From Maritimibacter sp. REDSEA-S28_B5 (lineage in GTDB: Bacteria > Pseudomonadota > Alphaproteobacteria > Rhodobacterales > Rhodobacteraceae): DNA of 54,095 bases. The stretch covers positions 10,725 through 64,819 of the forward strand of contig LUOO01000004.1 of NCBI GenBank assembly GCA_001626765.1, given 5' to 3'. The notes under the pieces are model-generated. The model did not search any database. It saw nothing but the letters and a program-made list of their open reading frames with translations, and was not told where the DNA came from. The stretch's first letter is position 1. Every line of letters starts with the position of its first letter. A program made the position numbers and the translations under genes. Below, one piece after another: positions 9,484 through 18,272 of this stretch.

Positions 9484-10302
9484 CTATCCCCCCAGAAAAC
9501 TCTGCCGCACTTCGGGATCGGCGAGCAGTTCCTTGCCCGTCCCGGTGTGGGCGTTCGCCCCCTGCACGAGGACATAGCCCTTGTCCGCGATCTCGAGCGC
9601 CTGACGCGCATTCTGTTCGACCATGAGGACGGGCAGCCCGGTGCGGGCGACCTCGATGATCCGGTCGAACAGTTCGTCCATGACGATGGGCGACACGCCC
9701 GCGGTTGGCTCGTCCAGCATCAGGACCTTGGGCTTGGTCATCAGGGCGCGGCCCACGGCGACCTGCTGACGCTGACCGCCCGACAGTTCGCCCGCGGGCT
9801 GATGCCGCTTGTCGCGCAGGATCGGGAACAGCTCATAGACCTGTTCCATCGTCGGCCGGATGTCGTCCTTGCGGATGAAGGCCCCCATTTCGAGGTTCTC
9901 TTCCACCGTCATGGACGTGAAAATGTTGTGGGTCTGGGGCACGAAGCCCATGCCCTTTTGCACCCGGTCCTGTGGCGAGAGTTGCGTGATGTCCTCGCCA
10001 TCGAGCCGCACCGCGCCGCCGCGCACGTCGAGCATTCCGAAGAGCGCCTTCATCGCGGTCGACTTTCCCGCGCCGTTCGGGCCGACGATGACCGCGATCT
10101 CGCCCTTTTCCACAGCGATGGTGCAGTCGTGCAGGATGTCGGGGCCGCTGCCGTACCCCCCCGTCATCGTGTCACCGATCAGGAATGGTCCACCGGGGGC
10201 CGGTGTCGCGCGGCCATGCTGCGGGCCGGGCGTCATGGTGGCCCCGGTTTCCTTGGTCACCGAACGGTCGTTGTTTCCGCGTCCCGAATAGGCGTCGCTC
10301 AT
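9484..10302 (-). CDS. livF: Branched-chain amino acid ABC transporter ATPase LivF
   Basis: A 272-residue ABC ATPase. Walker A is GPNGAGKST at residues 74-82, the Q-loop is FVPQTHNIF, the signature is LSGGQRQQVAVGRAL, Walker B is VLMLDEPTAGVSP and the H-loop equivalent is VEQNARQAL, all in the LivF pattern. About 40 extra N-terminal residues, polar and Gly/Pro-rich, precede the ABC fold. The start overlaps the upstream small exported protein by ATGA. LivF and LivG would form the nucleotide-binding pair on the cytoplasmic face. Confidence 0.94.
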   Translation of the reverse strand: MSDAYSGRGNNDRSVTKETGATMTPGPQHGRATPAPGGPFLIGDTMTGGYGSGPDILHDCTIAVEKGEIAVIVGPNGAGKSTAMKALFGMLDVRGGAVRLDGEDITQLSPQDRVQKGMGFVPQTHNIFTSMTVEENLEMGAFIRKDDIRPTMEQVYELFPILRDKRHQPAGELSGGQRQQVAVGRALMTKPKVLMLDEPTAGVSPIVMDELFDRIIEVARTGLPVLMVEQNARQALEIADKGYVLVQGANAHTGTGKELLADPEVRQSFLGG

Positions 10303-10790
10303 CTAACGTCTTCCTGTAGTGCGGCCAGCACGGCTTCATGCGCGGCAAGGTGTTCCGGGGTCAGCCCGTCGGTGGCTTCGGTGGTCTGGATGACCGCGAC
10401 ATGGTCCCCGACCTCGGTCACGGTCACGAGCGCCTGAAGCTGGGTCATGATTTGGTAATCCACCGAGGCAGCGATCCGCCCCTCGGGGTAATCGACCTCG
10501 GGCGCGAGGCCTTCGAAGCCGCCGATCAGCGTCTCGGCGATCCGAAACGCCCCTTCGTTGGTGCCGTCCCAGTTGCGAGCCGCGAAGCCGGGCAGGCGGT
10601 CGAAGGTAAGGGTGATGCCGCTTTCGGAGGTGAACACCTCTTGCGCCGTGTCCGTATTCAACACCGGTTCCACATCCACAAAGGCTGTGTCCCCAGCGCA
10701 GAAATCGACGCCCTCGGCCACGTCGCGGCAATCTTCGGCCTGCGCGGCGAGGGGAAGGAAGGCGACGAGTGCGGTTGCCAGAACCCTCAT
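10299..10790 (-). CDS. Small exported protein between livG and livF (163 aa)
   Basis: Not recognised. It has a signal peptide (MRVLATALVAFLPLAAQA) and a mature domain of about 145 residues with two Cys close to the N-terminus (AEDCRDVAEGVDFCAG). The remainder is mixed and acidic, without repeats or membrane segments. It is locked between livG and livF by ATGA overlaps at both ends, so it is very likely co-translated with the transporter. It does not obviously resemble the other two small exported proteins of the operon. A periplasmic role is likely; a link to substrate capture is inference. Confidence 0.75.
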   Translation of the reverse strand: MRVLATALVAFLPLAAQAEDCRDVAEGVDFCAGDTAFVDVEPVLNTDTAQEVFTSESGITLTFDRLPGFAARNWDGTNEGAFRIAETLIGGFEGLAPEVDYPEGRIAASVDYQIMTQLQALVTVTEVGDHVAVIQTTEATDGLTPEHLAAHEAVLAALQEDVR

Positions 10791-11569
10791 GCGCCCACCT
10801 GTTCCTTGTTCTTGAGCCCTGTCCCCAGATAGGCCTCGATCACCTGTTCGTTGGCCTTGATCTCGGCCAGTGTGCCCTCGGCCAGCTTCTTGCCCTCGGC
10901 CATGCAGATGACCGGATTGCAGAGCTTTTCGATGAAATCCATGTCGTGCTCGATGACGACAAAGGTATAGCCGCGCTCGGTGTTGAGCCGCTTGATCGCG
11001 TCGGCGATGGTGTAGAGGAGCGTCCGGTTCACGCCCGCGCCGACCTCGTCCAGAAAGACGATCTTGGCGTCGACCATCATGGTGCGGCCCAGTTCGAGCA
11101 ACTTCTTCTGGCCGCCTGAGATCTGCCCGGCGCGCAGGTCCGCGATGTGGGAAATCGTCAGGAACTCAAGCACTTCGTCGGCCTTGGCCCGAAGCGCCCG
11201 TTCTTCGTCCGCGATCCGCTTGCGGCCAAACCACGTGTCCCATAGCCGCTCGCCCGACTGCCCGCCAGGCACCATCATCAGGTTCTCGCGGCAGGTCATC
11301 GACCCGAATTCATGGGCGATCTGGAACGTGCGCAGAAGCCCCTTGTGAAACAGCGTATGCGGTGGCAGGCCCGTGATGTCCTCGCCGTCCATCGTGACCC
11401 GACCCGAGGTCGGCGGCAGCACGCCCGCGATCACGTTGAAGAGCGTCGTCTTGCCCGCGCCGTTTGGGCCGATGAGCCCCGTGATCGAGCCTTTTTCGAT
11501 GGTCAGCGACGCGCCGTCCACGGCATGAAAGCCGCCGAAATGCTTGTGCAGGTTCTCGACCGTAATCAA
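10787..11569 (-). CDS. livG: Branched-chain amino acid ABC transporter ATPase LivG
   Basis: A 260-residue ABC ATPase with Walker A GPNGAGKTT at residues 34-42, Q-loop region LLRTFQIAHEF, signature QISGGQKKLLELGRTM and an H-loop at FVVIEHDMDFI. Walker B reads IVFLDEVGAGVN rather than the more usual LDEPxAGxN; the catalytic Glu is kept. It is preceded by 74 bases containing a hairpin after the binding-protein gene and overlaps the next gene by ATGA. It works with LivF, LivH and LivM. Confidence 0.93.
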   Translation of the reverse strand: MITVENLHKHFGGFHAVDGASLTIEKGSITGLIGPNGAGKTTLFNVIAGVLPPTSGRVTMDGEDITGLPPHTLFHKGLLRTFQIAHEFGSMTCRENLMMVPGGQSGERLWDTWFGRKRIADEERALRAKADEVLEFLTISHIADLRAGQISGGQKKLLELGRTMMVDAKIVFLDEVGAGVNRTLLYTIADAIKRLNTERGYTFVVIEHDMDFIEKLCNPVICMAEGKKLAEGTLAEIKANEQVIEAYLGTGLKNKEQVGA

Positions 11570-11594
11570 GCGATGTCCCCCGAACGATAATGCG

Positions 11595-11623
11595 CACAGC
11601 CCGAGGATGGTCCCCGGGCTGTG
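11595..11623 (-). terminator. Hairpin between binding-protein gene and livG
   Basis: Nine-bp perfect stem (11595-11603 with 11615-11623) and an 11-nt loop, without a T-run. Hairpins at this place commonly cut transcription partly or stabilise the upstream mRNA, giving more binding protein than membrane components. That role is inferred here. Confidence 0.55.
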
Positions 11624-11643
11624 GCGATACTAGTCACACGTGA

Positions 11644-12840
11644 TCAGCGGTAGCCGACGGTCGAATAGGCGCCGTCCACGACCTCGTACTCCTGATAGGT
11701 GCCGGCGGCTTCGCCCGGACCCACCAGTTCCACGTTCGACGCGCCGACATAGTCGATGTCGGTGCCTGCGGCGATGAGTTCGAGCGCCTTGCCCAGTTCA
11801 CCCGGAAGGATCGGCTCGCCCGGCGCGTTGGCCACGTCCATCACGTTTGCAGCGATGGAGGCACCGGTCGCCTCGCCACCCTTCGCCATGGCGAGGATGA
11901 GGAGCGCGGCGGCGTCATAGCTTTCGCGGGTGTAGGAGGACGAGGCGTCGAAACCGGCGGCTTCGGCAAGCGCGGCAAAGGCTTCGGCGGCTTCGCCCTC
12001 GGTGCCCGGCAGCGTGCCGTATGAGCCGTCGAGACCCGAGCCGATGTCGGCAAGAAGCGCGTCGGAATACATGCCGTCACCCATGACGAAGGTGTCGAAG
12101 GCACCGGTGTCGAGCGCGGCCTGGATCATGCCCTTGCCGCCCTGGTCGGCGTAGCCCAGCACGACGAGCGCGTCGCCGCCGGCCGAGGCGAGCGAGCCGA
12201 CTTCGGCCGAGTAGTCGGCCTTGCCATCTTCATGCGGCACGGTCGCGGTGACCGAGCCGCCGGTCGCCTCGAAGGCGGCGGTGAAGGCATCGGCAAAGCC
12301 CTTGCCGTAGTCGTTGTTGGTGTAGGTCACCGCAACCGAAGTCACGCCCTTGTCGGCCAGAACCTGCGCCATGACTTCACCCTGACGGGCATCGGACGGC
12401 GCTGTGCGGAAGAACAACCCGTTGTCTTCGGCGGTCGAGAGCGCCGGCGAGGTGGCCGAGGGCGAGATCATCGGGATGCCGTTGGCCACGGCCACGTTCG
12501 ACAGGATCGCGCCGGTCACACCCGAACAGTCCGCACCCATGATGCCGACGACACCATCGGTGGTGACGAGACGTTCGGCGGCTGCGGTCGCGGCGGCGGC
12601 ATCGACGCAGGTCGAGTCAGCGCGCACGGCTTCGATCATCATCCCGTCCATGAACATGCCGGAATCGTTGACTTCCTTGATCGCCATCTCGGCCGAGGTC
12701 GCCATGTTCGGCGTGATGGATTCGATCGGGCCCGTGAAGCCGAGGATGACGCCGATCTTCGCGCCGGCCCCATGGTTTTCGGCAAAGGCGGCGGATGTGG
12801 CGAGCGCGCCGACCGCGGTGGCCAGAAGCAGTTTTTTCAT
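11644..12840 (-). CDS. livK: Periplasmic branched-chain amino acid-type substrate-binding protein
   Basis: A 398-residue periplasmic binding protein of the Leu/Ile/Val type I fold. Signal peptide MKKLLLATAVGALATSAAFA is followed by IGVILGFTGPIESI, a typical first strand with a ligand-loop start. Later blocks VGIMGADCSGVTGAILSNVA and IPMISPSATSPALS are classical for the family. The ATG at 12840 has GGGAG eight bases upstream. It is first in the liv operon and divergent from the sugar dehydrogenase gene, so the 190-bp gap holds both promoters. The ligand cannot be assigned from the sequence. Confidence 0.92.
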   Translation of the reverse strand: MKKLLLATAVGALATSAAFAENHGAGAKIGVILGFTGPIESITPNMATSAEMAIKEVNDSGMFMDGMMIEAVRADSTCVDAAAATAAAERLVTTDGVVGIMGADCSGVTGAILSNVAVANGIPMISPSATSPALSTAEDNGLFFRTAPSDARQGEVMAQVLADKGVTSVAVTYTNNDYGKGFADAFTAAFEATGGSVTATVPHEDGKADYSAEVGSLASAGGDALVVLGYADQGGKGMIQAALDTGAFDTFVMGDGMYSDALLADIGSGLDGSYGTLPGTEGEAAEAFAALAEAAGFDASSSYTRESYDAAALLILAMAKGGEATGASIAANVMDVANAPGEPILPGELGKALELIAAGTDIDYVGASNVELVGPGEAAGTYQEYEVVDGAYSTVGYR

Positions 12841-13030
12841 CAGTGTTCTCCCAGTTGGATTCATGTCGGATCTTTTGTCCTGACAGACAGACTAGCGCCG
12901 ATTTCCGGAATGAAAAGGGGGGCTTGATCTGCGCTAACATGGTTTGCACGGGCGATCCGCGACGTTGACCTTTGGTCACGTTCGCGTTTGTGCTCTTGGA
13001 GGTCGCTTTCAGGCCACCCATTGTCTCGGG

Positions 13031-14149
13031 ATGACACGGATTGTTTCTACCCCCCGCCTGAGCCTGATCGCCAGCCTTCTCGTCTTGCCGATGACCGCGA
13101 CCGCGAACATCGTGGAAACCGAAGATGGCGCAGTCGAAATCACCGAAATGTTGGGCGATCTGACCGAACCATGGGGAATCGCCTTTCTCCCCAATGGCGA
13201 TGCGCTGGTCACCGAACGGGACGGGCGCCTCCTTCACCTGACCGAAGGTGGCGCGGCGGTCGAGGTTTCGGGGCTGCCCGAGGTCTGGGCCGAGGGGCAG
13301 GGCGGTCTGCTCGACGTCATGGTGCCCGCCGATTTCGCCGAGAGCCGCGAGGTCTTTCTCACCTATTCCAAACCGCAGGACGGAGGGCAGGCGGGCACGG
13401 CACTCGCCTCGGCGCGCCTGTCCGACAGCGGCACGGCCCTCGAGGGGTTGACTGACCTCTTCGTGATGACGCCGGGCGGGACGCGCGGCCAGCATTTCGG
13501 CTCGCGCGTGGTCGAGGGGCCGGAAGGGCATCTTTTTGTCACTATCGGTGAACGCGGCAATGCGGAACTGGCACAGGACCTCTCGGTCCACAACGGCACC
13601 ACCCTGCGCTTGGGCCGCGACGGCTCGATCCCCGAGGACAATCCCTTCGTCGGTCAGGACGGGGCGCAGCCCGAGATCTGGTCCTACGGTCACCGCAACC
13701 CGCAGGGCGCGGCCATCGACACCTCGGGCCAGTTCTGGGTTGTCGAACATGGTGCGCAGGGCGGGGACGAGATCAACCGCGTGGAGCGCGGGACCAATTT
13801 TGGCTGGCCGGTGATTTCCTACGGCGTGAACTACAACGGCACGCCGATTGGCGAGGGTCAGCAGAAAGAGGGCATGGCCCAGCCCGTCCACTACTGGGAC
13901 CCCTCCATCGCGCCCTCGGGCATGGCGTTTCACTCCGGCAGCGACTTTCCGGCGTGGGAAGGTCACGCGCTCATCGGGTCGCTCAAGTTCAACTACATCG
14001 CCGTGATGGATCCCGCCGACTGGTCCGAGGTTCAGATCGAAAGCGACGAGACCCTGCGCGTGCGCGATGTGGAAGAGGCGCCCGACGGCTCGCTCTGGTT
14101 TCTGTCGGTGGGCAACGGTGCGGTCTACCGGATGACCCCAGCGGACTAG
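13031..14149 (+). CDS. PQQ-dependent aldose sugar dehydrogenase (YliI-like)
   Basis: A 372-residue exported protein with a signal peptide ending near residue 26 (LPMTATA-NIVE). It has the soluble glucose/sorbosone dehydrogenase six-bladed propeller motifs LTEPWGIAFLPNGDALVTERDG, YGHRNPQGAAID, VVEHGAQGGDEINRV and NFGWPVISYGVNYNG. Family members oxidise aldoses in the periplasm with PQQ and calcium. A TTG frame extends upstream to 12944, but the ATG at 13031 begins the signal peptide and was preferred. The stop is one base from the end of the convergent regulator gene. Confidence 0.9.
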   Translation: MTRIVSTPRLSLIASLLVLPMTATANIVETEDGAVEITEMLGDLTEPWGIAFLPNGDALVTERDGRLLHLTEGGAAVEVSGLPEVWAEGQGGLLDVMVPADFAESREVFLTYSKPQDGGQAGTALASARLSDSGTALEGLTDLFVMTPGGTRGQHFGSRVVEGPEGHLFVTIGERGNAELAQDLSVHNGTTLRLGRDGSIPEDNPFVGQDGAQPEIWSYGHRNPQGAAIDTSGQFWVVEHGAQGGDEINRVERGTNFGWPVISYGVNYNGTPIGEGQQKEGMAQPVHYWDPSIAPSGMAFHSGSDFPAWEGHALIGSLKFNYIAVMDPADWSEVQIESDETLRVRDVEEAPDGSLWFLSVGNGAVYRMTPAD

Positions 14150-14150
14150 A

Positions 14151-15185
14151 TCAATCGGCGAAGTCGTCCATGTCGTCGCCAAGCGTGACGTGGACGGCAT
14201 CGGGGTCGTCGTCGGCCTCGTGGCTGCCGCGCTCGCGGTAGGGCGTGGTGCCGTATTGCGCACGGTAGCACTTGGAGAAATGCGAGGGGCTGGTGAATCC
14301 GCAGGCCAGAGCCACGTTGATCACGTTCATCTCGGTCTGCATGAGCAGGTTGCGCGCGCGGGCAAGGCGCAGTTCCATGTAATACCGCTTGGGACTGCGG
14401 CTCAGGTAACGCCGAAACAGCCGCTCCAGCTGCCGGGTGGACAGACCAACCTCCTCGGCCAGAAGCGACGGCGATACCGGTTCCTCGATGGTCGTTTCCA
14501 TCCGCTGGATGACGGTGGCGAGCTTGGGGTGGCGCACGCCGATGCGCGTCGGCACGGACAACCGCTGGCTGTCGCGGTCCGTGCGGATCGAGGTATAGAT
14601 CTGCTGGTCTGCCACGGCGTTGGCCACGTCCTGCCCGTGGTCGCGGGCAATCACGGCGAGCATGAGGTCGATCGAGGACGTGCCGCCCGCCGTCGTCATC
14701 GTCTTGCCGTCGATCACGAAGACCGACTTTGCGAGGTCCACATCCGGAAAATCCTCGAGAAAGGCGTCGTAGTTTTCCCAATGGATCGTGGCGCGCTTGC
14801 CGTCCAGAAGCCCCGCCTTGGCCAACGCATGGGTCGCGGTGCAGAGTGCGCCGATCCGCACGCCCCGGCGGCTTTCGCGCCGGATCCATGACACGAGCTT
14901 TTGGGTCGTGGCCGAGCCCACGTCGATGCCACCGCAGAGGATCACTGTGTCGTCATGTCTGAGTTCGTCGAGATCCCCGTCGAGGTGAAAGACGGTGCCC
15001 GCCGAACAGCGCGCGCTCTGCCCGCCTTCGCCCACGACGCGCCAGTCATAGGCCTTGAACCCGAGCTGCCGGTTCGCGAGCCGCAGCGCATCCACAGCGC
15101 CCGCAAAACTGAGCAGCGTGAAGTTCTTCATCAGGACGAAAACAAAGCGGCGGGTGACGTCGGGCTGGGTCTTGGTGACTGGCAT
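14151..15185 (-). CDS. GlxA-family transcriptional regulator (DJ-1/PfpI + AraC HTH)
   Basis: A 344-residue protein with an N-terminal DJ-1/PfpI-like domain at residues 12-200 and a C-terminal AraC-type double HTH at about 225-330 (LAEEVGLSTRQLERLFRRYL and INVALACGFTSPSHFSKCYR). The DJ-1 nucleophile-elbow position reads RIGALCTATHALA, so a Cys is present, but most such domains in regulators sense rather than catalyse. The IHWENYDAF block and overall layout resemble GbdR/CdhR regulators of choline-derived compound catabolism. That specific role is uncertain because no catabolic genes adjoin. The gene is divergent from aroG. Confidence 0.88.
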   Translation of the reverse strand: MPVTKTQPDVTRRFVFVLMKNFTLLSFAGAVDALRLANRQLGFKAYDWRVVGEGGQSARCSAGTVFHLDGDLDELRHDDTVILCGGIDVGSATTQKLVSWIRRESRRGVRIGALCTATHALAKAGLLDGKRATIHWENYDAFLEDFPDVDLAKSVFVIDGKTMTTAGGTSSIDLMLAVIARDHGQDVANAVADQQIYTSIRTDRDSQRLSVPTRIGVRHPKLATVIQRMETTIEEPVSPSLLAEEVGLSTRQLERLFRRYLSRSPKRYYMELRLARARNLLMQTEMNVINVALACGFTSPSHFSKCYRAQYGTTPYRERGSHEADDDPDAVHVTLGDDMDDFAD

Positions 15186-15385
15186 GAGGGGTCCCTGTGA
15201 TGCGGGCGAAACAGGATCATTTTTCCTTGGGCGGCGCAAGAGCCGCCGGACGTGGGGGAAGCTCCCAAGTTTCTTTTGCCATAGGGGGCGGGTGCGGATA
15301 TACCCCCCATGTTTCGGAAGGCATGTTGCCGCTAACGGATGAGGATCGGCGGCGCCATCCGGCAAGGGATGAATTGGAGACGACA

Positions 15386-16936
15386 ATGACGGACTGGACC
15401 AAATCTGCATGGCGCAAGAAGCCCCGGGTGCAGATGCCCGACTATACCGACGCGGCGAAGCTCGCAGAGGTCGAGGCGCAGCTTGCCAAGTATCCGCCGC
15501 TCGTCTTTGCGGGCGAGGCGCGGCGGCTGAAGAAGGCCCTCGGTGCCGCCTCGCGCGGCGAGGCCTTCCTGCTGCAGGGCGGTGACTGCGCCGAGAGCTT
15601 TGCCGAGTTCTCTGCCGACAACATCCGCGACACCTTCAAGGTGATGCTGCAGATGGCCATGGTGTTGACCTATGGGGCCAAGGTCCCGGTGGTCAAAGTG
15701 GGCCGCATGGCGGGCCAGTTCGCGAAACCGCGCTCGGCGCCGACCGAGGTCATCGACGGCGTGGAGCTGCCCAGCTACCGCGGCGACATCATCAACGATC
15801 TGGATTTCACCCCGGACGCGCGCATCCCCAACCCGCAGAAGATGCTTATGGCCTACACGCAGGCGGCTGCCTCGCTGAACCTGCTCCGCGCCTTTTCGAC
15901 GGGCGGTTTCGCAGACATCAACCGGGTTCACGCCTGGACGCTGGGGTTCACCGAGAGCGACGAGGCCGAGAAATATCGGGATATGGCTGGCCGTATCCAG
16001 GATGCGATCGACTTCATGGCGGCGGCGGGGCTGACCTCTGAAGTGAACCACGAACTGTCCACCGTCGACTTCTACACCTCGCACGAGGCGCTTTTGCTCG
16101 AATACGAAGAGGCGCTGACGCGGGTCGATTCGATCTCCGGCAAGACTGTTGCGGGATCGGGCCACATGATCTGGATCGGCGACCGCACGCGGCAGCCCGA
16201 CGGGGCGCATGTGGAATACTGCCGGGGCGTGCTGAACCCGATCGGGCTCAAGTGCGGACCGACCACCACGGCCGAGGACCTCAAGGTTCTGATGAAGAAG
16301 CTCAACCCCGAGAACGAAGAGGGTCGCCTGACGCTCATCGCGCGTTTCGGGGCGGGCAAGGTGGGCGACAACCTGCCGCGGCTCATCGAAACTGTGAAAT
16401 CCGAGGGGGCCAAGGTACTCTGGACCTGTGACCCGATGCACGGCAACACGATCAAGTCGGCGACGGGCTACAAGACCCGGCCTTTCGAGAGCGTGCTTTC
16501 CGAGGTGCAGGAGTTCTTTGCGGTTCACAACGACATGGGCACGATCCCTGGCGGTGTGCATTTCGAGATGACCGGCAAGGACGTGACCGAATGCACCGGC
16601 GGCGTGCGCGCGGTGACCGACGAGGACCTGTCGGACCGCTACCACACCGCCTGCGACCCGCGTCTCAACACCTGCCGCGCCAAGACACAAAGCCCCGGCG
16701 GAGACGCCGGGGCTTTCTGGTTGCACACCGGTAAGGCCCTTGGCGTAGAATGGGGGTCTCCCCATCCTTTGGAGGCGTGCGATGGACTGGACATGGGACG
16801 ACTACGGCATGGCGCGGGCGCAGGTATCCGTGCCCGGTCTCGGCTGGCACCTGACCTGTGTGATGTTTCCCGAGGGCGACCACCTGACGCCCGCGATGCT
16901 GGCCCGTCTGGCCGAGGTCTGCGCCATGCCGCCTGA
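15386..16936 (+). CDS. aroG: Class II DAHP synthase with an aberrant C-terminus
   Basis: First shikimate-pathway enzyme, joining PEP and erythrose-4-phosphate. ATG at 15386 has GGAG six bases upstream. Residues 1-428 are a full, well-conserved class II core: [55 protein letters not shown] and ending DPRLN. Family members then have ASQxLELAF and a C-terminal helix. Here DPRLN is followed within 20 bases by the terminator, and the frame reads through it ([14 protein letters not shown]) for 88 unrelated residues, overlapping the next gene by 155 bases. About 30-40 codons therefore appear deleted. Whether an enzyme with this tail is active is unknown; an assembly error is possible. Confidence 0.85.
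   Translation: MTDWTKSAWRKKPRVQMPDYTDAAKLAEVEAQLAKYPPLVFAGEARRLKKALGAASRGEAFLLQGGDCAESFAEFSADNIRDTFKVMLQMAMVLTYGAKVPVVKVGRMAGQFAKPRSAPTEVIDGVELPSYRGDIINDLDFTPDARIPNPQKMLMAYTQAAASLNLLRAFSTGGFADINRVHAWTLGFTESDEAEKYRDMAGRIQDAIDFMAAAGLTSEVNHELSTVDFYTSHEALLLEYEEALTRVDSISGKTVAGSGHMIWIGDRTRQPDGAHVEYCRGVLNPIGLKCGPTTTAEDLKVLMKKLNPENEEGRLTLIARFGAGKVGDNLPRLIETVKSEGAKVLWTCDPMHGNTIKSATGYKTRPFESVLSEVQEFFAVHNDMGTIPGGVHFEMTGKDVTECTGGVRAVTDEDLSDRYHTACDPRLNTCRAKTQSPGGDAGAFWLHTGKALGVEWGSPHPLEACDGLDMGRLRHGAGAGIRARSRLAPDLCDVSRGRPPDARDAGPSGRGLRHAA
16689..16716 (+). terminator. Terminator now inside the aroG reading frame
   Basis: Twelve-bp perfect stem (16689-16700 with 16705-16716), GAGA loop, A-rich left flank and T-rich right end (CTTT). 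It should lie after the aroG stop codon, but the aroG frame reads straight through it, which marks the lost gene end. Confidence 0.9.
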
Positions 16937-17315
16937 GCAACGGCCTGTCCTTCAGGCGCTCCTGTGGGACCACCTGCGCTTCAGCTTCCACGTGGCCGAC
17001 TACGGGGTGCAGGCCCGCGAGGGCGAGGATACCATCACCGCGCATCTGCGGGACTTCGAGGTGCCTACGCCCGACGCGGTCCTCGCGGCCACCCGCCCGC
17101 GCGCCATCCATATCTTCGAAGAGCACGACGGCCTGTCGCACCGCCTCGCGACGCTGACGATGGAGGCGGTGACGGGCGATCTGATCGACGTGGTGATCCG
17201 CGACGGCGTCTTTGTCGATGTGGACGACAATGGCATCAATCTGTCGGATTACGAGGACAACCCGACCTATGCCGCAGACATGCGTGCGCGGCATGTGGGC
17301 GACGGCTGGAAATGA
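16782..17315 (+). CDS. Hypothetical protein (177 aa)
   Basis: Not recognised. A soluble, acidic protein beginning [15 protein letters not shown] with a helical middle ([20 protein letters not shown]) and a C-terminal part rich in Asp and beta-type strands ([19 protein letters not shown]). There is no signal peptide or membrane segment. ATG at 16782 is preceded by TGGAGG at a good distance (16770-16775), which supports this start and argues that the aroG read-through tail is not the native frame here. It stands alone between the aroG terminator and the convergent PAS gene. Confidence 0.7.
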   Translation: MDWTWDDYGMARAQVSVPGLGWHLTCVMFPEGDHLTPAMLARLAEVCAMPPEQRPVLQALLWDHLRFSFHVADYGVQAREGEDTITAHLRDFEVPTPDAVLAATRPRAIHIFEEHDGLSHRLATLTMEAVTGDLIDVVIRDGVFVDVDDNGINLSDYEDNPTYAADMRARHVGDGWK

Positions 17316-17396
17316 CGCTGCCGCGCGCCGGTTGTGCGGCGGCGGCGGGGTCTGTCACCTTCCACGACTGCGTGGCGTCCTGCCGAAGACGCGCAT

Positions 17397-18095
17397 CTAG
17401 CGCCCCGGCATCTCCGCATCATGGACGAGCCGCAGGAACGGGGCCTTTTTCGCCGGCTTCCCCTCGAGCCCGGCTTTGGCGTCGGCAAAGGCCCGCGGTG
17501 CCTCTGCCTCCGTCGCTGGGCCGGCAAGAATCCCTGCGGGCGCGTCGTAGCCAAGGATGGGCGCTACGTCCTGCGACAGGATCCTGAACCGGCGCGGTCC
17601 ACGTCCGATGGTTCCCCTGGCCTGAAGCGCGCCAAGGATGCGTGTCGGACGACCATGTTCGTCCTTGAGTGGCATCAGGATCATTTGCGCTTCGAGCTTG
17701 GGGCGGGCGATCCAGCTGTCGCTTTCGAGCGTCAATTTCGCGATAGCTGGGCTTTCGAGCACCGATTCCAGCACCTGCTGCAGCGCGCGCCGGGCCTCGG
17801 GCAAGAACATCGCAGTGATCGGCATCCCGCGTACCTCCATGTCCATGAGGTCGTTGAGGTGCATGCCCGCGAGCCGCATCCGCGCCACGCCCGGCGCGAT
17901 CTTTTCGAGGATGAAGGCGAACTCCAGCACGTCTGAAATGCCGCGCGGGTCGATCTCGGCACGCGCGGGCATCACCCGGCCATTGCGCAGCGCCTCCCAA
18001 TAGGTCTCGACCCGCCGGATCGACGGGAAATGGACCTGCGCGCGGATCGGGCCGATCGAGACCACATTGCTGCCTTCGGTAACGTCGATCTTCAT
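17397..18095 (-). CDS. PAS-domain protein (PAS_5 type)
   Basis: A 232-residue cytoplasmic protein. Residues about 25-170 fit the alphaproteobacterial PAS_5 pattern: a V-E-T-Y-W-E-A-L-R-NGRVMPARAEIDP opening, FAFILEKIAPGVARMRLAG, and a late LMPLKDEHGRPTRILGAL strand pair. No kinase, cyclase or DNA-binding domain is attached, and the last 60 residues are low-complexity with basic patches. It may sense a small ligand or be a structural regulator; the partner is unknown. GGAGG lies 13 bases before the ATG. Divergent from yicC with 177 bases between. Confidence 0.8.
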   Translation of the reverse strand: MKIDVTEGSNVVSIGPIRAQVHFPSIRRVETYWEALRNGRVMPARAEIDPRGISDVLEFAFILEKIAPGVARMRLAGMHLNDLMDMEVRGMPITAMFLPEARRALQQVLESVLESPAIAKLTLESDSWIARPKLEAQMILMPLKDEHGRPTRILGALQARGTIGRGPRRFRILSQDVAPILGYDAPAGILAGPATEAEAPRAFADAKAGLEGKPAKKAPFLRLVHDAEMPGR

Positions 18096-18272
18096 CTCTT
18101 TTCTTCTTCCTCCGTCGTCTGCTCGACCGGTCCTGTGTGGCCCTCGCTGGTCCCTTCGCGTTGCTCCGAAGGTGGCCGGATGTTAACGGTTTGTCGGCGC
18201 TGCTTGCCGATGCCTTAATCTGCCACATTTCGGCCCGAATTGGGGCAATATCTAAAAGAAGGGTTAACGCGG

